Positions 36,186 through 44,236 of a DNA stretch of 64,000 nt are shown piece after piece. The notes under the pieces are model-generated. The model was not told where the DNA came from. It searched no databases and saw nothing but the letters and a program-made list of their open reading frames with translations. Made by a program: the position numbers and the translations under genes. The first letter of the stretch is position 1. Each line of letters opens with the position of its first letter. This stretch comes from Mongoliitalea daihaiensis (GTDB lineage: Bacteria > Bacteroidota > Bacteroidia > Cytophagales > Cyclobacteriaceae), in assembly GCF_021596945.1 (NCBI RefSeq), contig NZ_CP063779.1:4066001-4130000 (forward strand). Direction: 5' to 3'.

Positions 36186-38639
36186 TTACTTCTTATTGAA
36201 GTTAAATTTCAGTTCCAAGGAATAGAGTCTACCGATAATCGGAGAACCTACAAACTCCCGTTGTTCTGCATTGAATAGATTGGAAATACCTCCGCCTACT
36301 GTAATCATTTCACTAAAGGCATAGCCCGCAGAAATATCTACAGTAGTAAAGCCTCCCAAAGGACCATAATTATATAGGAATGGAGCAACTCTAGAGTTAG
36401 CACCTGCAGCAGTGGCGATTTGATTTCCTGATCTGAAATCATATTCAGGTAACCAACGTACATTTACAGAAGCGTTAAGCTTGTTATTGATAAGGTTCAA
36501 TCCTGAGAAGTTAAAATTGGCTCTATGCGCAGGCGCATTTAGTACTTGCAAGGCTTCTCTTGAAGCAGGTGGAAGCAAAGACAAGTTAGGATCACCATCG
36601 AATTTACCTTCGTCGGTAATATCAGAACCGAAATAGGAATACTTAGCCCCAAAAGTGAAATTTTTATTGATCAAGTAATTGAAGCCTAAATCAGCACCCC
36701 AGTTGGTCACTTCTCCAAAATTCAAATAAGTCAAATTGATCCCACTCAGATTAGCTGGAATCGGCTGTCCTCCTCTTTCAACAATTCGTTCTCCACCTAA
36801 AAACAGATTGAGTGCTGGACTAATAAAGTTCCTGGTATTGCCATACCAAAATGTTCCATCAAAATAGAAATTTTTAGCCGGTGTTCCTTTATAACCTATC
36901 TCCCATGTTCTATTATCCTCTGGCTGCAATGGATCGATGGTTCTTCTGGCACCTGTGGCTAGATTTTCCAAGGTCAAGCCTTGGCCAGAGCCAATGATCG
37001 CACCATTTACACCGGCTATTGGGAACAAGAATTCCAGAAACTGAATAGATGGAGCTGCATATGCTCTTCCATAGCTCAAGCGGAAACTACCGTCACCAAC
37101 CGCTTGCGTCAGTGCAAATCGTGGACTTACCTGCAAGTCATAGTAATCATGCTTATCCACACGAACAGCACCTACAAACTTCAATTTGTTGGTCAATTCG
37201 TAATCTGCTTGTGCCACTGCTCCAACTTGTGAAATGATGATATCACCATCGATATCGAATAAATAAGTACCCAAGCTATTGGCAACATCACGCTGATAAC
37301 TACCAGCCAACACGTAGCTTAATTTACCTACATTGTTATTGTACTGAACTTCTGCATTCAATCGAGAGGATTCATCTTTAAATCCAGGAAAACCCAAACC
37401 ACCCTCAGCAACAGGCAACAAGGACTTTCTCCTTGCTTCTTCTGGACTATTGCCCAATGCCAGTAAATTTCTATAGTTTACAGTTCTTCCATTGATCTGA
37501 AAGGTGTTGCCTGCATTATTCCATGTATTGGTCAGTTGGGCAAAAATGCGTGGAGAAACATACCTTGCCTGTAAATAGCTAAATGTCCAACCATCAATTT
37601 GGTTTCTACCCAAATTTGTCACCCCTATATTGGAACCTTGCCCGACTCCATAGTCCAAAATTATATCATGCCCTGCTTTTGGAGTATAATACACTGCAGC
37701 TCCCCCTCTAATCGCTTTAAAATTAAAGTCTGGGTCTAATTCTGGTATTCCTACTGCTCCCACATAAACCGTATCGATAAACTCAAAATCACGGCCCTCC
37801 GTGTACTCAAAGTTCACTTTATATGCAAATTTATCTGAAATAGCATTGGCATGTCTCAATCTACTTGAAAACACTCCCTGATTTCCAACACCTAAGGCAA
37901 CCGTAGTCCCCTCTGAAGTTCTAGGATCTTTTGTAATGGTATTGACTACACCAGCGTGAGCATTAGGTCCGTACAATGCAGAAACAGGTCCAAGAATAAC
38001 CTCCACTCGATCAATATCTTCCTTGATGATGGTATTATAAAATCCAGCTGGTAAACCTGTACCACCTGGAAGCATCCCATTTCTGCCATCATTTAACTGA
38101 AGCATACGCACATTGAAAGCGGAATTAAAGCCTCTAGCATTGATCCCAATACCTATTACACCCGAACGGACTACTTCAATTCCTTGGATTTTGAAAAGCA
38201 TTTCACCCACGTTAAAGGAAGGTAGACGATCCAAATCTTTGGATGTAATGACTCCAATGGAAGCGGGTGCATCCGTTAATCGCTCAGGCTTTCTTGTAGC
38301 TGAAACCACAACTTCACGGCCTAATATCGAAGAGCTTCCCATGGAAATAGTCCCAAGATCTAAATCTCCGGTAAGTGTTATTTTCCTCGTTATCGTCTCA
38401 TAGCCTAAAAAAGAAAAACGCAAGGTATAAGAACCTTCGTTAACAGAAGGAATTCTAATATTCCCATCCAAATCAGAAGCAGCTCCAAGACCTGTACCTT
38501 CTAAGATTGCATTGACACCGATCAAGGATTCTTTAGTGTCTGCATCCACCACTTTTGCTGTGATGGAGAATTTTTGAGCGAATGCAAACTGAACACTCAG
38601 CAGCAGGATGCCCAGCATCATGGTAAATTTTCTATTCAT
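36186..38639 (-). CDS. TonB-dependent outer-membrane receptor
   Basis: The 817-residue protein has a signal peptide ending AFAQ, a carboxypeptidase-regulatory-like domain (about 23-105, motif DADTKESLIGVNAILEGT), and a plug (about 110-235, VVVSATRKPERLTDAPAS). A beta-barrel to the C-terminus (LYSLELKFNFNKK) completes it. It imports a ligand across the outer membrane using TonB energy. No SusD-like partner gene is adjacent, so it is not a SusCD pair, and the ligand (siderophore, cofactor or other) cannot be inferred. A terminator follows. The upstream 322 bp are AT-rich. Confidence 0.93.
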   Translation of the reverse strand: MNRKFTMMLGILLLSVQFAFAQKFSITAKVVDADTKESLIGVNAILEGTGLGAASDLDGNIRIPSVNEGSYTLRFSFLGYETITRKITLTGDLDLGTISMGSSSILGREVVVSATRKPERLTDAPASIGVITSKDLDRLPSFNVGEMLFKIQGIEVVRSGVIGIGINARGFNSAFNVRMLQLNDGRNGMLPGGTGLPAGFYNTIIKEDIDRVEVILGPVSALYGPNAHAGVVNTITKDPRTSEGTTVALGVGNQGVFSSRLRHANAISDKFAYKVNFEYTEGRDFEFIDTVYVGAVGIPELDPDFNFKAIRGGAAVYYTPKAGHDIILDYGVGQGSNIGVTNLGRNQIDGWTFSYLQARYVSPRIFAQLTNTWNNAGNTFQINGRTVNYRNLLALGNSPEEARRKSLLPVAEGGLGFPGFKDESSRLNAEVQYNNNVGKLSYVLAGSYQRDVANSLGTYLFDIDGDIIISQVGAVAQADYELTNKLKFVGAVRVDKHDYYDLQVSPRFALTQAVGDGSFRLSYGRAYAAPSIQFLEFLFPIAGVNGAIIGSGQGLTLENLATGARRTIDPLQPEDNRTWEIGYKGTPAKNFYFDGTFWYGNTRNFISPALNLFLGGERIVERGGQPIPANLSGINLTYLNFGEVTNWGADLGFNYLINKNFTFGAKYSYFGSDITDEGKFDGDPNLSLLPPASREALQVLNAPAHRANFNFSGLNLINNKLNASVNVRWLPEYDFRSGNQIATAAGANSRVAPFLYNYGPLGGFTTVDISAGYAFSEMITVGGGISNLFNAEQREFVGSPIIGRLYSLELKFNFNKK

Positions 38640-38961
38640 CGATAAATTGGGTTTAATTGTTTTTTGGCGTTTGTAAACTTACATAAAAAACAATAACAAC
38701 AAAATATTATATATGCGTTTTCATTTTTTACAAAATATTGATTTAAAATAATGCAATTTGAATCCATATTTAAGAGCAAAAAAAATCAGTTATATTTCAT
38801 TGATAATCATATACATAGCTCTTGAAAATACCCAAATAAAAATACCCCATCTTAGAATTTCAATATTTTAAGGGTCGAAAAAATGGTTAAAAAAAAAATA
38901 AAAAAAAATTCGGGACTCCTATCAGAACCCCGAATCTTGAATTGAAACCCAATTTGGAGCC
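38640..38961. other. Gene-free AT-rich region between receptor and hydrolase
   Basis: The 322-bp stretch is very AT-rich, with several A-runs of 6-10 bases. It should contain the promoter of the TonB receptor (minus strand) and holds the terminator of the upstream hydrolase at 38901-38936. I found no exact TTTG/TAnnTTTG pair and no coding sequence. Confidence 0.6.
38901..38936 (-). terminator. Terminator after secreted alpha/beta hydrolase
   Basis: ATTCGGG (38908-38914) and CCCGAAT (38929-38935) form a stem. On the minus strand it is followed by a long T-rich tract (plus-strand A-runs at 38889-38908). Confidence 0.85.
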
Positions 38962-39885
38962 TCATTCTATAAAATCACGAATCAAACGATTGACTACCTC
39001 GGAGCGCTCAAACATGAGCATATGTCCTGCTTGAGAGATCAGTTCAATAGTAGCTTGTGGTATGAGTTTGCCTGCACTTTCTGCTACAGAAATGGTTGAG
39101 AGCTCTGGATTCAATAATTTATTGGGAATAAGTTCATCCTGTTCTCCATAAATTACCAAGGTAGGAACTTTCAAAACAGGCAAGATTTCCGCAACAGGTT
39201 GTCTGACCATCCCGCGAATGCCATTGACCACCATACTGCTGTAGTACTTAAACTGAGGATCCTGTTTTATTGCTATTCTATCATCTATCATAAATTGGGC
39301 ATCCGAAGGAAAAGAATAAAAGTTCTTCTTCAGATTTACCTCAATTTCTGTATCTGAAGCAGCTGCTATTGCAGTAGGTGTAATCATCTCAAAAAAACCT
39401 TTTTGTTGTTCTGAAAAAGTTTCGATTCCTGCTGGAGCTACTAAAATCAATGATTTAACATATTCGGGAAAAGTATGTGCATGATGGATAGCAATTTGAC
39501 CTCCCATCGAATGGCCTACTAAGTGGTATCCTTTAACTTCTAGTTGCTGCATCAAATCCTGAACAAATGCAGATTGATCAGTAAGTAAATAGGTCTCTTC
39601 TGTCTTGGAAGACTTACCATAGCCTATCAAATCCACTACTATGCAGCGAAAATTATTCCGTAAACCTGCAATATTTTTTTCCCAAGCTGGTCCATAGCTA
39701 CCCAAACCGTGAATAAAAACCAACACCTCTCCTGAACCCTCATCCATATAGGCCATTGTATCCCCAGTCGATAAGGTTAATTTTTTTACAGGGAAAGGAT
39801 AGGGAATCCCTTCAAATTCATTTTGTCCCATCAATGAGGAAGCCCACATCATAAGTAATACTAGGAAGCATGTCTCTTTTTTCAT
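38962..39885 (-). CDS. Secreted alpha/beta hydrolase
   Basis: The 307-residue protein has a signal peptide (LLMMWASSLMGQ) followed by an alpha/beta-hydrolase fold. FIHGLGSYGPAWEK supplies the oxyanion region and Ser126 lies in VGHSMGGQ. The acid is in YGEQDELIP and the base His in SQAGHMLMFE near residue 293. It is predicted periplasmic and could be an esterase or lipase. Its ATG overlaps the stop of the upstream symporter gene by 4 bp (ATGA), so hydrolysis and uptake of a product may be linked. The substrate is unknown. Confidence 0.9.
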   Translation of the reverse strand: MKKETCFLVLLMMWASSLMGQNEFEGIPYPFPVKKLTLSTGDTMAYMDEGSGEVLVFIHGLGSYGPAWEKNIAGLRNNFRCIVVDLIGYGKSSKTEETYLLTDQSAFVQDLMQQLEVKGYHLVGHSMGGQIAIHHAHTFPEYVKSLILVAPAGIETFSEQQKGFFEMITPTAIAAASDTEIEVNLKKNFYSFPSDAQFMIDDRIAIKQDPQFKYYSSMVVNGIRGMVRQPVAEILPVLKVPTLVIYGEQDELIPNKLLNPELSTISVAESAGKLIPQATIELISQAGHMLMFERSEVVNRLIRDFIE

Positions 39886-41390
39886 GGCTGTTGTTGATTA
39901 GCTTTTAATTTTTTATCTACCAATATCAATAAATTTCCTATAACCACAGAAGACACTATAGCCAATGCAGCAGCTATACCTGGGTTTTTGACAGGACCTT
40001 GCATATATGAGGTCAACGGAATATAATAAACCGAAAAATGTACCGCTACAGCTGTCAGTGATGCACCAAAGGCAGCAAAGACAGGCGTTTCTTTTCGAAA
40101 CGTACCATACAAGACAGGAAAGAAAGCTGCGGAAAAATAGGCGTAAACCCCGTTTTGAGCAAAGATCCCAACCGAAAGGTTAGGGTTAAGCAATTGATCT
40201 TTGGTTAGGATAAAACTGACCACTGCCAATAGGACAATTACAATCTTATTGATGAAAATACCATTCTTATCCATATTCACTAGTTTCCCTGCTAAGGGAT
40301 GTACGATATCGGAGGTAATGGTAATGGATAAGGATTGAATCAGTCCTTCCAATGTGCTCAACCCTGCTGAAATCAGCCCTAGTATGAGTATCAATCCCAT
40401 ATACACAGGGAAGTGATTGACCACGTACCAAGTGACCACATTATCTACAGGGATTACTTTACCTTCATCCATTAATTCAGGATTCAGAATTCGGACATAT
40501 AAACCCACCAAAACCACTGAAAAAAACAGGATTTCCGTCAAAACTGCTACCCAAAGAAACTTATTAACATGCGATTCACTTTTCAAAAGCAAGGATTTAG
40601 TAATAATATGAGGTTGACATACGATAGCCACACCAACAATTAATTGGCAAATGACGATTTCAAAAAAGTCTCTAAATAAGGGACTTTGTTCATTTTTCCA
40701 ATCTCCTAAAAGCGGGTCAATCGCAGTCAGTTGATCTAAAAAACCATATACACCGGAAGAAAAATGTTCAAACCCAGAACCCAGCAAGATAATCGCTACT
40801 GTAACCATCAGGATAGCTTGTACCATGTTGGTATAAACCATAGAATTGGCACCCCCAAACATCATGTAACCAAAAATAAACCCAATAAGCAGAAGACTCA
40901 TCCAAATTTCGTCCACTTGCAAAGAAGCTGACAACACTTTTGTCAACCCTACACAAATCAGTACAATGAATGTGATGAGTAAAAGTGAAAGAAATGCAAA
41001 AAATAGCGAAAACTTCTTACTCTTATACATGTTTCCAATCCATTGAGCCATCGTAAGTGCTTTGACTGTTTGGCCAGCTTTTCTAAAACCTTTAGTCAAG
41101 ATAATCAAGGAGCCCAAAGCAGCTATGGGCAGCACTACTGCCATAGCTATGACCCCTGACAGCCCATAGTAGGCAACAAAACCAGGATTGATGATAAAAG
41201 TGGCAGCTGAGGTCATACTAGCAGCCAAGCTTAGTCCAACAGCGGTAGGGGAAAACAAGAAATTTCCCAACGCATAATCATTAATCGATTTTGTTTTTTT
41301 AGCACCTCGGAATACAAAAATCAAAATCACAGCCATATAGGTAAGTACCAAGGCTAAAACAGCTGTGCTCAAAGAGTTACTAACATTCAT
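39882..41390 (-). CDS. Sodium:solute symporter (SSS family)
   Basis: The 502-residue inner-membrane protein has about 13 hydrophobic segments and SSS-family features. These are DYALGNFLFSPTAVGLSLAASMTSAATFI near the N-terminus and GLISAGLSTLEGLIQSLSI in the middle. The closest resemblance is to the pantothenate/proline-type subgroup. It overlaps the downstream hydrolase gene by 4 bp, indicating an operon. It may import a product released by that hydrolase; the solute cannot be named. Confidence 0.88.
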   Translation of the reverse strand: MNVSNSLSTAVLALVLTYMAVILIFVFRGAKKTKSINDYALGNFLFSPTAVGLSLAASMTSAATFIINPGFVAYYGLSGVIAMAVVLPIAALGSLIILTKGFRKAGQTVKALTMAQWIGNMYKSKKFSLFFAFLSLLLITFIVLICVGLTKVLSASLQVDEIWMSLLLIGFIFGYMMFGGANSMVYTNMVQAILMVTVAIILLGSGFEHFSSGVYGFLDQLTAIDPLLGDWKNEQSPLFRDFFEIVICQLIVGVAIVCQPHIITKSLLLKSESHVNKFLWVAVLTEILFFSVVLVGLYVRILNPELMDEGKVIPVDNVVTWYVVNHFPVYMGLILILGLISAGLSTLEGLIQSLSITITSDIVHPLAGKLVNMDKNGIFINKIVIVLLAVVSFILTKDQLLNPNLSVGIFAQNGVYAYFSAAFFPVLYGTFRKETPVFAAFGASLTAVAVHFSVYYIPLTSYMQGPVKNPGIAAALAIVSSVVIGNLLILVDKKLKANQQQP

Positions 41391-41528
41391 ACATCCACGG
41401 GTTATTGGGGTTTATCTTAATTTTTTTTGCCAAAAAACAACTAAACCCAACATACCGTGCAGAAAGAAATATTTTACAAACTTAAACATTTTTCTTTTAT
41501 TTAGCGCTTTATCAACCAAAAGGCAAAT

Positions 41529-42362
41529 ATGAAACACTATCATCAACTACCTTCTGGGCATCGTATGTATTACGAAATCAGAGGAAATACCGATAGTAAA
41601 CACCCTCCTTTTGTCTTTTTGAATGGCTTATCTCAATCAACCCAGGCTTGGTTGGGAGTTATTCAAAAAGACTTTGGGGAAGAGTTTACATGTATCCTTA
41701 TCGACCTGATTTTTCAGGGAGAAAGCGACAGTGCAGACCAATTTAAAACATTTGAGGAACATGCAGAAGATCTTCATGATCTATTATCTAAACTTGCATA
41801 CCCCACCTACCATTTGGCCGGTATTTCCTATGGTGGCGCTGTAGCTCAACGTTTTATCGTGGACTATCCGGAAAAAATAAGTCAAGCCTATTTAATTTCT
41901 ACATTTGCAGCAAAAAATGAGTATTTCAATGCGATTGGTTTGGGTTGGAAAAAAGCTCTTTTATGTGGAAATTATGAATTGATGTTCGATATTATGCTTC
42001 CTTTTGTACTGGGAAAAAGCTTCTTTGAAAATCCCATTATCTCCTTGGAAACTTTAAAAATATCAAAGCAGCATATGAGTCCTGCAACCTCTGACCTACT
42101 GAAGTTGATGGAAGCAACCGAAAAATCAGAGAATTACTTGATGAAATTAAGCCATTGCAAAGTTCCTTGCATCATTATACATGGGGAAGAAGATATTCTT
42201 TGTACCCCAGAAATGGGAATGGAAATGGCTCAGCATATCCCAAAAAATGAATTGATTATCCTTCCAAAAGTAGGACATACACTGAATTTGGAAGCAATAG
42301 ACCCATTAAAAAATATATTAGCACTCAAAGCCAAAGCATTTGAGAACATATCAGGCATTTAG
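41529..42362 (+). CDS. Alpha/beta hydrolase, cytosolic
   Basis: The 277-residue protein has no signal peptide and a complete alpha/beta-hydrolase triad. Ser100 lies in AGISYGGAVAQ, the Asp in IHGEEDILC, and the His in KVGHTLNLEA. The N-terminus HRMYYEIRGN is typical of the family. It is divergent from the symporter gene. It may be an esterase or thioesterase-like enzyme; substrate unknown. The AGGACAGG element copy 3 lies 7 bp after its stop. Confidence 0.88.
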   Translation: MKHYHQLPSGHRMYYEIRGNTDSKHPPFVFLNGLSQSTQAWLGVIQKDFGEEFTCILIDLIFQGESDSADQFKTFEEHAEDLHDLLSKLAYPTYHLAGISYGGAVAQRFIVDYPEKISQAYLISTFAAKNEYFNAIGLGWKKALLCGNYELMFDIMLPFVLGKSFFENPIISLETLKISKQHMSPATSDLLKLMEATEKSENYLMKLSHCKVPCIIIHGEEDILCTPEMGMEMAQHIPKNELIILPKVGHTLNLEAIDPLKNILALKAKAFENISGI

Positions 42363-42368
42363 TCTAAA

Positions 42369-42397
42369 GGAATCATTCAGGACAGGATATTGATTCC
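42369..42397. repeat. AGGACAGG hairpin element, copy 3
   Basis: GGAATCA (42369-42375) and TGATTCC (42391-42397) are exact inverted repeats enclosing TTCAGGACAGGATAT. The core AGGACAGGWTATT is shared with the copies at 33442-33487 and 36151-36181. Confidence 0.6.
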
Positions 42398-42452
42398 AAA
42401 AAAAACTACCTCCTAAGAGATAGTTAAGTAAAAGAAAAAACATGAACATTTT

Positions 42453-42731
42453 TTAATTTTCGTCATTTTGAATCGGAGGACCCCAAACAGGAGTTAGTTC
42501 TCTTTCTTCCAATTTTATCAGCTGCCCATTTTCAAAGGTAGCCAAGACAAAAAACCGATCATCTCTTTGAACTCTATAAACCTTGATATTTCCATCAATT
42601 CCACTCAATACGGCTTCTTTATTTTGTCTTAAGAACTTTCGCTCGTTCATTCCCTGCTGAAATTCAGGACGAATACCAAAACAGGAGCTTAAGATCAAAG
42701 AGGCTACAACAATCCACAAATACTTTTTCAT
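42453..42731 (-). CDS. Small lipoprotein of unknown function
   Basis: The 92-residue protein has a lipoprotein signal with Cys17 in SLILSSCFG. The mature part, about 75 residues, contains QGMNERKFLRQNKEAV and two short strands ending in LKLEERELTPVWGPP-like sequence. It resembles small Bacteroidota lipoproteins without assigned function. It stands alone, converging with the hydrolase gene. Confidence 0.72.
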   Translation of the reverse strand: MKKYLWIVVASLILSSCFGIRPEFQQGMNERKFLRQNKEAVLSGIDGNIKVYRVQRDDRFFVLATFENGQLIKLEERELTPVWGPPIQNDEN

Positions 42732-42902
42732 ATCTTAATAAGTTGATTTTCAATACAAATACTATCGACAGTAGAGATGTTTTACTAGATTTTTTCTAAC
42801 TTTTTATAGCAATAGTTAACTAGTTGCAAAAATTCTGCCAAAAAAATTATAAGTTGATAATAAGCAACTTATAACATTTCGGTAAGATTTTTCATCAGAT
42901 GA

Positions 42903-42933
42903 TTTGTCAAGAAAGAATTTTAGTCTACTTTTG
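42903..42933 (+). promoter_or_regulatory. Promoter of SRP RNA
   Basis: TTTG (42903-42906), 19 nt spacing, then TACTTTTG (42926-42933) is an exact match to the Bacteroidota primary sigma consensus TTTG-N19-TAnnTTTG. It sits directly before the SRP RNA. Confidence 0.85.
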
Positions 42934-42936
42934 TGG

Positions 42937-43021
42937 CCTAGCGGCACGACCAGCTCCTGCTGAATCCCCCAGGTCCGGAAGGAAGCAAGGGTAGGTAGTT
43001 GTAGCGGTGCGATGCCGCTTC
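42937..43021 (+). ncRNA. ffs: Signal recognition particle RNA (small bacterial type)
   Basis: The conserved SRP apical-loop signature is present as CCAGGTCCGGAAGGAAGCA at about 42970-42988. It is enclosed by pairing strands, and the ends AGCGGCA and TGCCGCT close the hairpin. A T8 run at 43022-43029 ends transcription. It binds Ffh and targets nascent membrane proteins to FtsY/SecYEG. Ends are approximate. The terminator run touches the stop of the convergent GSCFA gene. Confidence 0.96.
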
Positions 43022-43027
43022 TTTTTT

Positions 43028-44014
43028 TTATTTCCCCCTATATTGTAATTGCTTTCGTAACATATCTTGCTCTTTAGAAAAGTCAAAATCCCGACTATAC
43101 CTTTCTAGTTTTTTTTGGAGATTATCTAAAAACTTTAAATGAGCTGGGCTATCTGGATTAAATGGTTTGTGCATCAAATCGCGCTTAATTGCCTCAAACT
43201 CTTCAATCAGATCAAATGATCGCTTGTCTATCCAAGTTTGCTTAAAACGCTCCCAAATATAGCTTTCCGCCTGATGGCTAGGATGAATGAGGTCATCTTT
43301 GTAAAAGCGATAATCCCTCAATTCGTCCATCATGATTTCAAAACTTGGGAAATAATGTACAAAATCATACGTTTCTTCCAAATCATTTGCTGCCAACCGA
43401 AGTACAGATTTACTCAACTGATTTTGAGGGATACCATCTTTGGTATGTCTGACTGGACTGACAGTAAAAATCACTTGAACATTTGGGTTGATTTCTACGA
43501 GGAGATTTAGAAAGCTTGTAAAAGCCTTTTGAATTTCATCCGGATGCAACAGCCTTTTTTCAAATAAATGAGCCGGTTGCTTATGGCAATTGGCAACCAC
43601 TTCCGACCCGTTCCCAAACTCATATACCCATGCGGTACCTAGTGTAATCAAGACATGAGAAGCTTGCTCCAATACTTTTCTTGTCTGCTGTTGTTTTTTT
43701 AAAATCAACCGCTCCAAGGAATCCTGACTATAGGCCACAACGTCTGAATGCATGCCATAATACAAAAACAACCCATCTCGCACCACAATCAAGTTTTTAT
43801 CGATAGGCATTTCCAGCAAAGCATCCTCCATCACTCGGGCAATAGAAATTGGGTTAAAAAGTGTCCCAAAAGTATTGTTTAAAACCGGGAATTTCCTTTC
43901 TACTAGTTTATCACCTATTACTGTTGAGAAACATGAACCAATCGCATATATACCTGATTGATGATTGATTTTAACCCGAGCTTCTGGGATAGGAAATGTA
44001 GTAGTCAATTGCAT
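43028..44014 (-). CDS. GSCFA domain protein
   Basis: The 328-residue protein shows the family-defining motif AIGSCFSTVIGDKL (GSCFS at about residues 27-31). It also has TLGTAWVYEFGNGSEVVANCHK and TVSPVRHTKDG. Near the C-terminus is DLIHPSHQAESYIWE, as in SGNH-like hydrolases with a DxxH pair. The family is probably a SGNH-type esterase, but its substrate is not established. There is no signal peptide. It converges with the SRP RNA gene. Confidence 0.9.
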   Translation of the reverse strand: MQLTTTFPIPEARVKINHQSGIYAIGSCFSTVIGDKLVERKFPVLNNTFGTLFNPISIARVMEDALLEMPIDKNLIVVRDGLFLYYGMHSDVVAYSQDSLERLILKKQQQTRKVLEQASHVLITLGTAWVYEFGNGSEVVANCHKQPAHLFEKRLLHPDEIQKAFTSFLNLLVEINPNVQVIFTVSPVRHTKDGIPQNQLSKSVLRLAANDLEETYDFVHYFPSFEIMMDELRDYRFYKDDLIHPSHQAESYIWERFKQTWIDKRSFDLIEEFEAIKRDLMHKPFNPDSPAHLKFLDNLQKKLERYSRDFDFSKEQDMLRKQLQYRGK

Positions 44015-44191
44015 GCCTAAAAATAGAAAGAAAGCCTCAATCCAAAAAGCTTATTCCGTAATGAGCAAAAAATTAGACGAGAAAGGAGATAATGAAAAGA
44101 CGGGTTTCCTGTTTTATTGACGATTCATCGTATGTAATGGTAAATCCTAATCTAGCCTTTTTTGAACCTGCAAACTTTGCCAATGAAGAGT

Positions 44192-44224
44192 TGAAAAAAT
44201 AAACCCCTTCGTTTGGAAGGGGTT
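44192..44224 (-). terminator. Terminator after purL
   Basis: AACCCCTTC (44202-44210) and GAAGGGGTT (44216-44224) form a stem with a 5-nt loop. On the minus strand it is followed by a T-rich run (plus-strand AAAAAATAAA at 44192-44201). Confidence 0.88.
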
Positions 44225-44236
44225 AGGTAAATTTAC

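Noticed and set aside
44061-44120. A 19-codon open frame beginning MSKKLDEKGDNEK
   Set aside because: Very short, with no conserved pattern, no partner gene and no promoter; treated as chance.
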